Assembly: GCA_900543175.1 (NCBI GenBank) | Contig: UQQO01000032.1 | Coordinates: forward strand, 1 to 19,503 | From: an uncultured Fusobacterium sp. | Lineage (GTDB): Bacteria; Fusobacteriota; Fusobacteriia; Fusobacteriales; Fusobacteriaceae | DNA: 19,503 bases | Reading direction: 5' to 3' | Shown here: piece by piece, positions 7,788-14,678 of the stretch | How the letters are laid out: each line of letters opens with the position of its first letter | Position numbering within the stretch: position 1 is the first letter of the stretch | Notes under the pieces: model-generated | The model's input: the letters and a program-made list of their open reading frames with translations, nothing else | What the model was told of the DNA's origin: nothing | Database searches by the model: none | Program-made: the position numbers and the translations under genes

Positions 7788-7802
7788 TTGTAATTATTAC
7801 AA
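7788..7802. promoter_or_regulatory. PerR-type (Fur-family) operator at the ahpC transcription start
   Basis: TTGTAATTATTACAA is a perfect 7-1-7 palindrome. It differs from the PerR consensus TTATAATNATTATAA by only one symmetrical change per half-site. It lies just downstream of the predicted ahpC -10 box, covering the likely +1, the classical position for repression. The neighbouring gene, ahpC, is a standard PerR target. A Fur or Zur-like regulator of the same family is a possible alternative reader. Confidence 0.75.
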
Positions 7803-7806
7803 TTTA

Positions 7807-7835
7807 ATAATAACATTTATTATTAAATAAGTCAA
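7807..7835 (-). promoter_or_regulatory. ahpC promoter
   Basis: On the - strand, TTGACT (7835-7830) and TATTAT (7812-7807) are separated by exactly 17 bases, giving a predicted start near 7800 inside the palindromic PerR-type box. The -10 and spacer also form part of a 10-bp AT-only inverted repeat (7803-7812 with 7818-7827), which may be incidental. Confidence 0.75.
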
Positions 7836-7861
7836 CAATTATTTTTTTAAGATTATATATC

Positions 7862-7890
7862 TTGTTTTTAAAAGAGATTTGTATTAAAAT
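7862..7890 (+). promoter_or_regulatory. Putative folP promoter
   Basis: TTGTTT (7862-7867) and TAAAAT (7885-7890) are 17 bases apart, placing the start about 25 bases before the folP start codon. It diverges from the ahpC promoter and does not overlap the PerR-type box. The hexamers are moderate matches in very AT-rich DNA. Confidence 0.4.
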
Positions 7891-7922
7891 TTAAAATAAA
7901 TTGTAAAATTAGGGAGGGAACA

Positions 7923-8741
7923 ATGATACTAAAATGTAGAGATAAAAATATAGAACTAGGGAAAAAGACTTTAATTATGGGAATTTTAAATGTAACTCCT
8001 GATTCTTTTTCTGATGGGGGAAGATACAATAATTTAGATTCTGCTTTAGAACAAGCAAAAAAAATGGTAGAAGATGGAGTAGATATAATAGATATCGGAG
8101 GAGAGTCTACAAGACCTGGGCATACACAAATTAGTGTAGAAGAGGAGATAGAAAGAGTTGTTCCAGTTATAGAGATGCTATCTAAAGAGTTAGATGTTAT
8201 TATCTCAATAGATACATATAAATATCAAGTAGCAGAGGCAGCATTAAAAGCTGGAGCTCACATAATTAATGATATATGGGGATTACAATACGATAATGGA
8301 GAGATGGCAATGTTAGCAGCTGAATATAATGTACCTGTAATAGCTATGCACAATCAAAACGGGACTGAGTATAGTGAAGATATTATTTTAAGTATGAGAA
8401 AATTTTTTGAAAGGACATATGAGATATCAGATAGATATGGAATTTCAAGAGATAATATAATACTAGATCCTGGAATTGGATTTGGAAAAGGAATGGAAGA
8501 GAATATAGAGGTTTTAGCTAGATTGGAAGAGCTAAGAGATATGGGAAGAATTTTATTAGGAACTTCTAAAAAGAGATTTATAGGTACTATATTAGGTGGT
8601 TTATCTACAGATGAAAGAGTGGAAGGAACTGTTGCAACTACTGTAATTGGAATAGGAAAAGGAGTAGATATAGTAAGAGTTCACAATGTTCTTGAAAATA
8701 AAAGGGCAGCTTTAGTGGCTGATAGAATTTATAGAAGATAA
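7923..8741 (+). CDS. folP: Dihydropteroate synthase
   Basis: Condenses 6-hydroxymethyl-7,8-dihydropterin pyrophosphate with p-aminobenzoate to give 7,8-dihydropteroate in folate synthesis; it is the sulfonamide target. The 272 residues are of normal length for this TIM-barrel enzyme. Clear signatures are MGILNVTPDSFSDGG at 19-33, DIGGESTRPG at 57-66, a central IDTYK and NDIWG, LDPGIGFGK, TSKKRFIG (the lysine that contacts pterin and sulfonamide), and RVHNV near the C-terminus. RBS AGGGAGGG precedes the ATG. It stands alone here: ahpC diverges upstream and a 430-base non-coding region follows, so other folate genes are elsewhere. I saw no clear stem-and-T-run terminator directly after it. Confidence 0.98.
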   Translation: MILKCRDKNIELGKKTLIMGILNVTPDSFSDGGRYNNLDSALEQAKKMVEDGVDIIDIGGESTRPGHTQISVEEEIERVVPVIEMLSKELDVIISIDTYKYQVAEAALKAGAHIINDIWGLQYDNGEMAMLAAEYNVPVIAMHNQNGTEYSEDIILSMRKFFERTYEISDRYGISRDNIILDPGIGFGKGMEENIEVLARLEELRDMGRILLGTSKKRFIGTILGGLSTDERVEGTVATTVIGIGKGVDIVRVHNVLENKRAALVADRIYRR

Positions 8742-8784
8742 ACTATAATTTATTGTTCTAATAAAAAGCAAAATATATTATCCC

Positions 8785-8951
8785 TAACATCAAGTTGACG
8801 TAATTTGGAAGTGAATATTAGAAGCCCTCAGCGAAATGCAGTTAAGAAAATGCAACGTGTTTGAGCGGAGCTTGCGAAGCAAGTTTTGCATTTTCAACGG
8901 AATGAGCAATAGGGATTCTTTATTCACTGACATGGAGTCAAATTGATGTTA
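8785..8951. repeat. Nested palindromic intergenic element (MITE- or ERIC-like, or structured RNA)
   Basis: A 167-base element in four nested arms. The outer ends are 15-base inverted repeats matching at 14 of 15 positions (8785-8799 with 8937-8951), each ending in TA. Inside are AGTGAATA/TATTCACT (8810-8817 with 8921-8928) and a continuation with mismatches (8820-8828 with 8911-8919). Next is a perfect 9-bp arm AAAATGCAA/TTGCATTTT (8847-8855 with 8886-8894), and at the centre CTTGC-GAA-GCAAG (8871-8883). It is visibly richer in G+C than the surrounding DNA. It encodes no protein. The architecture fits a small non-autonomous mobile repeat or a branched RNA. Only one copy is in the window, so repetitiveness is inferred. 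Confidence 0.65.
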
Positions 8952-9120
8952 AAAAAGAAATAGTGATAACTTAAATTGAATAGTAATCGCTAGAAGCAAA
9001 GGTACTTTGCTGTAAAACTAACGATATATTAGAAAACCTAGCTTAGCTAGATAAATATAAGTTTTGAAAACTGAACTTTAGACTAGTTAACCTTATATAA
9101 AATTTAATTAGCTGAATGAA

Positions 9121-9164
9121 AAAATACCCCTAAAATCTTATATTTAAAATTTTAGGGGTATTTT
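9121..9164. terminator. Strong bidirectional terminator at the end of the hem operon
   Basis: A perfect 16-bp stem (9121-9136 with 9149-9164), with a central CCCC/GGGG block flanked by A and T runs, around a 12-base loop. It lies 7 bases after the ridA stop on the - strand, followed there by further T residues. The flanking A/T runs also allow it to stop + strand transcription coming from folP. Confidence 0.93.
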
Positions 9165-9171
9165 ATATCTA

Positions 9172-9549
9172 CTATTTTACAGCTACAACTTCAATTTCAA
9201 CTTTAACATCTTTAGGTAGTCTTGCTACCTCTACACAAGCTCTAGCAGGTTTAGCATCTCCTAGATACTCATTGTAGATCTCATTTATAAGAGCAAAATC
9301 TTCCATATTTTTAATAAAAACAGTAGCTTTAACAACATTATTTAAACTATATCCAGCAGCTGAAAGGATAGCTTTTACATTTTCTAAAGATTGTTTAGTT
9401 TGATCTTGTACATCTTCAGAAATAAGCTCCATTGTCTCAGGAACAAAGGGAATTTGTCCAGAAACATAAAGTACTCCATTTACTTCAATTCCTTGTGAGT
9501 AAGGTCCTAAAGCAGCAGGTGCTTTTTCAGTATGAATAATTCTTTTCAT
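9172..9549 (-). CDS. ridA: RidA-family enamine/imine deaminase
   Basis: A 125-residue YjgF/YER057c/UK114 protein. RidA hydrolyses reactive enamine and imine intermediates released by PLP enzymes, protecting other PLP enzymes from damage. Family features seen are GPYSQG at 15-20, VSGQIP at 29-34, and PARACVEVARLP with R103, the arginine that binds the substrate carboxylate, followed by VEIEVVAV with the conserved acidic residue at E118 or E120. The length is close to the E. coli protein (128). It is the last gene of the hem operon: the RBS GGAGGAG and ATG come 10 bases after the cysG-like stop. The operon contains a PLP enzyme, HemL, which may explain its position. The strong terminator follows. 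Confidence 0.95.
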   Translation of the reverse strand: MKRIIHTEKAPAALGPYSQGIEVNGVLYVSGQIPFVPETMELISEDVQDQTKQSLENVKAILSAAGYSLNNVVKATVFIKNMEDFALINEIYNEYLGDAKPARACVEVARLPKDVKVEIEVVAVK

Positions 9550-9559
9550 TAATCTCCTC

Positions 9560-10012
9560 CTATTGATTAGCTAATAAATTTTGAAGTTTTTCTTTTAAAG
9601 CTTTAGATTTTTTAGGTTCTCCCTTAGCAGAGATTCCAATAGTGTAATCTTCAGTTTCTAATACACTGGCAAATCTACAATTCATATGGATTTTAGAGGT
9701 AATATTATTGACTAAAATTCCTCTTTCCTCACATAGATTGACAATTTTCTCATTAAATTCACTATTATCTGTTGCAGCAACAACAAGAAATTTATTATTG
9801 AGCATACTCTCTTCAAAGGGGTGAAAATTTAATTTGATATTTTCTAGTAGGTTAAATTTCTCTTCTGCTATCTCAAGAGTAACTACTTCAATATCTGCTC
9901 CTTGCTCAAGAAGAGTTGTAACCTTTCTATAAGCAATTTTTCCAGCACCTATAACTAAAACTTTCTTTCTATTTAGATCAACAAAGAGAGGGAAAAAGTT
10001 TTTATTTTCCAC
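9560..10012 (-). CDS. Siroheme synthase N-terminal-type protein: precorrin-2 dehydrogenase, possible ferrochelatase
   Basis: Predicted to oxidise precorrin-2 to sirohydrochlorin with NAD, and possibly to insert iron. Of about 150 residues, it matches the N-terminal module of CysG, Met8p and the small B. subtilis YlnF. Visible are FPLFVDLNRKKVLVIGAG (Rossmann GAGKIA at 22-27), VVAATDNSEFN with the aspartate corresponding to the CysG catalytic region (D82), and VNNITSK. The C-terminal dimerisation and chelatase helices are short, ending in KGEPKKSKALKEKLQNLL. I prefer the GTG start at 10012: GGAG lies 9 bases upstream, and the protein then begins VENKNFFPLF. A TTG start at 10033 would be in frame but has a poorer RBS. 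The gene overlaps the end of hemL by 11 bases, which suggests translational coupling. Confidence 0.88.
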   Translation of the reverse strand: MENKNFFPLFVDLNRKKVLVIGAGKIAYRKVTTLLEQGADIEVVTLEIAEEKFNLLENIKLNFHPFEESMLNNKFLVVAATDNSEFNEKIVNLCEERGILVNNITSKIHMNCRFASVLETEDYTIGISAKGEPKKSKALKEKLQNLLANQ

Positions 10013-11312
10013 TGTTTTTTTCTCCAATAGCAATAAATGCTTTCTCTATAATTTCAAGAGTTTTGTCCATATCTTCTTTTGTATGAGCCATTGATACAAA
10101 ATGAGCTTCAAATTGAGAAGGTGGGCAAACAATTCCATTTTCTAGCATAGTATTAAAGTAGATAGCAAAGTTTTCAGTATTTGAAGAAAGAGCATCTTCA
10201 AGATTATTTACTTCAGGTCTATCAGTAAAGAATATTGTAAATAGAGAACCTATAGAGTTTACACATACAGGAACACCATGTTTTTTAGCTAGTTCTCTAA
10301 TATTTGATACTAAGTATTGAGTTTTTTCAGAAAGCTCTTTATATAGAGTTTCTCTATTATTGTATAGGTAACTTACAGTTTCATAACCAGCTCTTACAGA
10401 TACAGGGTTTCCAGAAAGAGTTCCAGCATGGTAAACTCTTCCAACAGGAGCAACAAGATCCATTATTTCAACTTTTCCACCGAAAGCACCAACAGGATAT
10501 CCTCCACCTATAATTTTTCCTAAAGTTGTCATATCAGGAGTGATTCCAAAATACTCTTGAGCTCCTCCTAAAGCAAGTCTAAATCCAGAGATTACTTCAT
10601 CAAAAATAAGAATAGTTCCTGTTGAAGTACAAATCTCTCTCATAGCTTTTAAAAACTCTACATCTGGAGATATCATACCCATGTTAGCAGGGACAGGTTC
10701 CATGATTAAACAAGCTATCTCTTTAGTTTCTAGAACTTTTTTAACAGCTTCTAAATCTCCAAAAGGAACTGTCATTGTATCTTTTAAAACTCCTTCTGTA
10801 ATTCCATTACTATCTTGGTAACCATCTGTAAGTAATCCAGATCCAGATTTTACAAGAAGAGAATCAGAATGACCATGATAACAACCTTCAAATTTTAATA
10901 TTTTATTTCTTCCAGTATAAGCTCTAGCAAGTCTTACAGCAGACATTGTAGCTTCAGTTCCTGAAGTAGTAAGTCTTACTTTTTCAATAGAAGGGCAACA
11001 TTTTGTAATAAGTTCAGCAAGTTCAACTTCCATTTTAGTAGGTAGTCCAAAAGAACTTCCCATCTCAATAGCTTCTCTTACTCCTTTTATTACATTTTCA
11101 GGGTTGTGTCCTAAAATTAGTGGACCCCAAGAGCAGATATAGTCAATATATTCGTTTCCATCTTCATCCCAAATTCTAGCTCCTTTTCCTTTACAAGCGA
11201 AAATAGGGGCTTTTCTATTTACAGATTTAAATGCTCTTACAGGGCTATTAACTCCACCAGGTATATATTTTTCAGCTTTTTGAAAGATCTCTGTTGAAAT
11301 TTTATGTTCCAT
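10002..11312 (-). CDS. hemL: Glutamate-1-semialdehyde 2,1-aminomutase
   Basis: A PLP enzyme converting glutamate-1-semialdehyde to 5-aminolevulinate, the second step of the C5 pathway. The 436 residues are of usual length. Signatures are EKYIPGGVNSPVRAFK near the N-terminus, the phosphate-binding TSGTEA at 116-121, YHGHSD at 145-150, FDEV at 237-240 with D238 contacting the pyridine nitrogen, and TLGKIIGGGYPVGAFGG with the Schiff-base lysine K266. The ATG at 11312 is chosen because GGAGGAG lies just upstream; a longer in-frame GTG start at 11327 overlaps the hemB stop and would place the RBS inside the gene. Its 3' end overlaps the cysG-like gene. HemA, encoded first in this operon, supplies its unstable substrate. 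Confidence 0.98.
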   Translation of the reverse strand: MEHKISTEIFQKAEKYIPGGVNSPVRAFKSVNRKAPIFACKGKGARIWDEDGNEYIDYICSWGPLILGHNPENVIKGVREAIEMGSSFGLPTKMEVELAELITKCCPSIEKVRLTTSGTEATMSAVRLARAYTGRNKILKFEGCYHGHSDSLLVKSGSGLLTDGYQDSNGITEGVLKDTMTVPFGDLEAVKKVLETKEIACLIMEPVPANMGMISPDVEFLKAMREICTSTGTILIFDEVISGFRLALGGAQEYFGITPDMTTLGKIIGGGYPVGAFGGKVEIMDLVAPVGRVYHAGTLSGNPVSVRAGYETVSYLYNNRETLYKELSEKTQYLVSNIRELAKKHGVPVCVNSIGSLFTIFFTDRPEVNNLEDALSSNTENFAIYFNTMLENGIVCPPSQFEAHFVSMAHTKEDMDKTLEIIEKAFIAIGEKNSGK

Positions 11313-11326
11313 TTTTTTCTCCTCCA

Positions 11327-12304
11327 CTAAAATTCTACTTCTTTATTTTTGTACCATGTAGCTATATCTTTAGCATGGTAAGTGATTATAATATCTACAC
11401 CAGCTCTCTTCATAGCAAACATATTTTCCATTACAATTCCCTTTTCATTTATCCATCCATTTTGAGCAGCAGCTTTAACCATTGAATACTCTCCACTTAC
11501 ATTGTAAGCTACAACAGGAAGATCAATATTAGATATAGCTTGAACTACATCAAGATAAGCAAGAGCAGGTTTAACCATGATAAAGTCAGCACCCTCTGCA
11601 ATATCAGCTTCAACTTCTCTAAAATACTCTTTTGAACTTCTAAAGTCCATTTGGTATGTTTTTCTATCTCCAAAACTAGGAGCAGAATCAGCAGCATCTC
11701 TAAAAGGACCATAATAGTTAGATGAGTATTTAGCACTATATGCCATTATAGGAGTATTTACATATCCATTTTCATCTAAGATATTTCTAATAGCTAAGAT
11801 TCTTCCATCCATCATATCTGAAGGAGCAACAATATCAGCTCCAGCTTTAACGTGAGAAAGAGCAGTTTTAGCTATATATTTTATAGTTTCATCATTGACA
11901 ACTTCACAACCATCAAGTATTCCACAGTGTCCATGAGAAGTATATTCACACATACAAACATCTGTAACAATTAGAAACTCTGGGAAGTTTTTCTTAATGT
12001 ATCTAATAGCCTCTTGAACTATTCCATTATCAGCATAAGCTCCAGAACCTACTGGGTCTTTATGAGCAGGGATACCAAAAAGTAAAATAGAAGTGATTCC
12101 TAACTCTTTAAGCTCTGTTAACTCCTCTCCAACTCTATCAATAGACCATCTATATTGTCCAGGCATTGAAGAGATCTCCTCTTTTATATTATTTCCCTCT
12201 TCAATAAAAAGCGGATAGATAAAATCACTTAATTTTATTGAGACATTTCTAACCATATCTCTCATAGCTTTTGAACTTCTTAATCTTCTAGTTCTTGTAA
12301 ACAT
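11327..12304 (-). CDS. hemB: Porphobilinogen synthase (5-aminolevulinate dehydratase)
   Basis: Condenses two 5-aminolevulinate molecules to porphobilinogen. At 325 residues it is full length for this TIM-barrel enzyme. The catalytic lysines are K192 in SAKYSSNYYGPF and K245 in MVKPALAYLD. The segment DVCMCEYTSHGHCG carries C117, C119 and C127, the three cysteines of the zinc-dependent active site, so this should be a zinc enzyme and not the magnesium-only type. RRLRSSKAMRDMVRN is the usual N-terminal arm. It lies 13 bases after cobA-hemD and is followed directly by hemL, whose RBS straddles the hemB stop. RBS AGGAG precedes the ATG. Confidence 0.98.
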   Translation of the reverse strand: MFTRTRRLRSSKAMRDMVRNVSIKLSDFIYPLFIEEGNNIKEEISSMPGQYRWSIDRVGEELTELKELGITSILLFGIPAHKDPVGSGAYADNGIVQEAIRYIKKNFPEFLIVTDVCMCEYTSHGHCGILDGCEVVNDETIKYIAKTALSHVKAGADIVAPSDMMDGRILAIRNILDENGYVNTPIMAYSAKYSSNYYGPFRDAADSAPSFGDRKTYQMDFRSSKEYFREVEADIAEGADFIMVKPALAYLDVVQAISNIDLPVVAYNVSGEYSMVKAAAQNGWINEKGIVMENMFAMKRAGVDIIITYHAKDIATWYKNKEVEF

Positions 12305-12317
12305 AAATTTTCATCTC

Positions 12318-13784
12318 CTATTTTAAGGCATCTAAGATACCATTAATATCATAAACTTTTGCTTCATAATCTACTGAGAAACCATATTTTCTCATAGTTT
12401 CACTTGTAACAGGACCTATTGAGGCAAATTTTATATTTTTAACACATTCTAAATCTCCATCTATACTTGCATAAAAAGCATCTACTGTAGAAGAACTCAA
12501 GAAAGTAACTACTTCAACTTTATTTAAAACCTTAATAACTTCATCTTTTTCTCTGATTATTTTCTTAGTATTATAAGCAACTATTTTATGAAACTCTCTA
12601 TCATACATAGAGTTAAATTTATCAGTATCACAAGGAGAGATATCAGAAGTTATAATAAGAATTTTTTCTCCAGCTTTTGTATATTCAAGAGAAAGCTCAG
12701 CTAATTTTGATACCATATACTCTTCAGGCATAAAGTCAGCTTTTATCTTATACTCTTCTAAAAGTTCCTTTGTTTTACTTCCAACTGCACCAATTTTAAG
12801 ATGAGCTAGAGATCTAATATCATCTATTTTTTTCATAAACTCTCTAACTCCATTAGGTGAGTTAAATAGTAGAGCAGAGTATTCTTTTAAATCTTCAGGA
12901 GTAACTTTAGATAGAACAGATTCTATCTCTATGAAAGGAAGTTCCACTGCAACTCCCCCCATTTTTTCTATCTTATTTGAAAACTCTCCAGCTTGATTTT
13001 TATCTCTAGTAACAAGAATTTTTTTACCAAATAGATTTTTATCTTCAAACCATTTAAAAGTTTCTCTAAGATTAACAACCTCTCCAATAATAGTTATGGC
13101 TGGTGGAACAATTTTTCTCTCTTTGGCTTTTTCAATTATATTTTCTAAAGTACCAACAGTAACTCTTTGATCAGCAGTAGCTCCTTTTTCTATAATAGCA
13201 ACAGGAGTTTTAGGATCTTTTCCATTTTTAACTAAGTCACTTACAATAATTGGTAAAGTTTTTATTCCCATTAAGAAAACTAATGTTCCTTCAAGTTTTG
13301 CAATAGCCTCAAAATTATGCCATGTTCCATCTTCCATAGTATGTCCAGTGAAAACGTGGAAAGATCTAGCTACACCTCTATGAGTTACAGGAATTCCAGC
13401 ATAAGCAGGAACAGATATAGAAGATGTGATACCAGGGATCACTTCAAAAGAGATTCCATTGTCAAAAAGAGATTGAATCTCCTCGCCACCTCTTCCGAAT
13501 ACAAAAGGATCTCCACCTTTAACTCTAGCAACTGTCTTTCCTTCAAGAGCTTTAGTTACAATAGTTCTATTGATTTCATCTTGAATAACTCCACCCTCTG
13601 TATTTCCTTTGCCTAGATATATCATCTCAGCATCTTTTTTAGCAAAGTCAAGAATGCGAGGATTGATAAGTCTGTCGTAAACTACACAATCAGCCTCTTC
13701 AATAGCTCTTTTTCCCTTTAATGTAAGAAGTTCAAGATCTCCAGGACCAGCTCCCATTATATAAACTTTTCCTTTATTAGCCAT
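12318..13784 (-). CDS. Fused uroporphyrinogen-III C-methyltransferase and uroporphyrinogen-III synthase
   Basis: A 488-residue bifunctional protein. Residues 1 to about 240 are an SAM-dependent methyltransferase (CobA/SUMT), which converts uroporphyrinogen III to precorrin-2: GAGPGD at 11-16, VKGGDPFVFGRGGEE at 88-102, PGITSS, and GIPVTHRG. Residues from about 252 to the end are uroporphyrinogen-III synthase (HemD), starting FGKKILVTR and showing the usual weakly conserved two-lobed fold with ALLFNSPNGV and a threonine/serine-rich FLSSSTVDAF segment. The fusion puts formation of uroporphyrinogen III and its diversion to the siroheme/cobalamin branch in one protein. Its ATG overlaps the hemC stop by 8 bases (ATGGCTAA). 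This arrangement, often labelled cobA-hemD, is known from Firmicutes and Fusobacteria. HemD identity rests on fold-level patterns plus position. Confidence 0.95.
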   Translation of the reverse strand: MANKGKVYIMGAGPGDLELLTLKGKRAIEEADCVVYDRLINPRILDFAKKDAEMIYLGKGNTEGGVIQDEINRTIVTKALEGKTVARVKGGDPFVFGRGGEEIQSLFDNGISFEVIPGITSSISVPAYAGIPVTHRGVARSFHVFTGHTMEDGTWHNFEAIAKLEGTLVFLMGIKTLPIIVSDLVKNGKDPKTPVAIIEKGATADQRVTVGTLENIIEKAKERKIVPPAITIIGEVVNLRETFKWFEDKNLFGKKILVTRDKNQAGEFSNKIEKMGGVAVELPFIEIESVLSKVTPEDLKEYSALLFNSPNGVREFMKKIDDIRSLAHLKIGAVGSKTKELLEEYKIKADFMPEEYMVSKLAELSLEYTKAGEKILIITSDISPCDTDKFNSMYDREFHKIVAYNTKKIIREKDEVIKVLNKVEVVTFLSSSTVDAFYASIDGDLECVKNIKFASIGPVTSETMRKYGFSVDYEAKVYDINGILDALK

Positions 13785-14676
13785 TTATTTTCTCCTTTAT
13801 CTCTCCAGCTAGTTTTTGAGCAATTTTAATTCCCTCATTGATATTTGCAGTTATAGAGTCACAATAACCTTTGTCACCATCAAAGAAGATACCATTTAAT
13901 GTTACTAAATCTCCATTTAATTCACAGTTGCAACCCATAGGAGTGTGACAACCACCATCAAAGATTTTTGAAAATTCTCTTTCAATAGCAACTACTTTAG
14001 CAATCTCTTCATTATGAATAGATTTTAAAATATTTTTGATCTCTTCATCGTTTTCTCTACATTGAATATATAGAACTCCTTGAGCAGGAGCAGGAAGAAA
14101 CTTGTTAGGATCAAGATACTCTGTTATTTCATTTTCTAATCCTACTCTTTTTAAACCAGCAGCTGCAAGAAGAATAGCATCATAATCATCATTTTTAAGT
14201 TTATTTAATCTAGTATGAATATTTCCTCTAAGTTGTTTTATTACAAGATCATCTCTTAAATTTTTAAGATTCATAGTTCTTCTTAAAGAGCTTGTCCCAA
14301 CAATAGATCCAGCAGGAAGTTCCATCAATGTTTTCCCACTTTTAGAAACTAAAACATCTCTATTATCCTCTCTATCAGGAACAGCTCCACAGATTAGTCC
14401 AGCAGGAGAAACAGCAGGCATATCCTTCATAGAGTGAACAGCTAAATCAATAGTTCCATTTAAAAGCTCAACTTCTATCTCTTTAGTGAAGAAACTCTTA
14501 AGAGATTTATCACTGTTATTCCAGTTACTAACTAGATCAGTATCTCCACTTGTAACAATTTTTTTTATTTCAAATTCTATTTCAGGGAAGTTAGCTTCTA
14601 ATCTCTTTTTTATCATCTCACTTTGAGCTATAGCCAAAATACTTCCTCTACTACCAATTACAATCTTTTTTGCCAT
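13777..14676 (-). CDS. hemC: Hydroxymethylbilane synthase (porphobilinogen deaminase)
   Basis: Polymerises four porphobilinogens to hydroxymethylbilane on a covalently bound dipyrromethane cofactor. The 299 residues are normal. Features are IGSRGSILAIAQ at the N-terminus, HSMKDMP with the catalytic D85, VGTSSLRR at 126-133, the GNIHTRL arginine segment, LPAPAQG at 194-200, and the cofactor cysteine C243 in DGGCHTPMGC. The start lies 2 bases after the hemA stop, and its own stop overlaps the start of cobA-hemD, so translation of the three is probably coupled. Confidence 0.98.
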   Translation of the reverse strand: MAKKIVIGSRGSILAIAQSEMIKKRLEANFPEIEFEIKKIVTSGDTDLVSNWNNSDKSLKSFFTKEIEVELLNGTIDLAVHSMKDMPAVSPAGLICGAVPDREDNRDVLVSKSGKTLMELPAGSIVGTSSLRRTMNLKNLRDDLVIKQLRGNIHTRLNKLKNDDYDAILLAAAGLKRVGLENEITEYLDPNKFLPAPAQGVLYIQCRENDEEIKNILKSIHNEEIAKVVAIEREFSKIFDGGCHTPMGCNCELNGDLVTLNGIFFDGDKGYCDSITANINEGIKIAQKLAGEIKEKING

Positions 14677-14678
14677 TA

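Larger units (their letters stand above)
8742..9171. other. Gene-free 430-base interval between folP and ridA
   Basis: No open reading frame of convincing size lies here. It contains a nested palindromic element (8785-8951), then about 170 bases with three compact perfect inverted repeats: AGCAAAG/CTTTGCT (8995-9001 with 9005-9011, loop GTA), CTAGC/GCTAG (9038-9042 with 9046-9050, loop TTA) and AGTTTT/AAAACT (9060-9065 with 9067-9072). It ends in the strong terminator at 9121-9164. The string TTGAAAACTGAAC at 9064-9076 recalls the 16S-23S spacer of many bacteria, but no rRNA is present. Confidence 0.6.

Noticed and set aside
8785..8951. The palindromic element as the intrinsic terminator of folP
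   Set aside because: It has no stem followed by a T run at its right edge (A-rich instead) and is far larger and more branched than a terminator.
10013..10033. TTG start for the siroheme synthase-like gene at 10033
   Set aside because: The GTG at 10012 has GGAG at proper spacing and gives the family's usual N-terminus; TTG would lie deeper in hemL.
11313..11327. GTG start for hemL at 11327
   Set aside because: It overlaps the hemB stop and would place the GGAGGAG ribosome binding site inside the coding sequence; the ATG at 11312 fits better.
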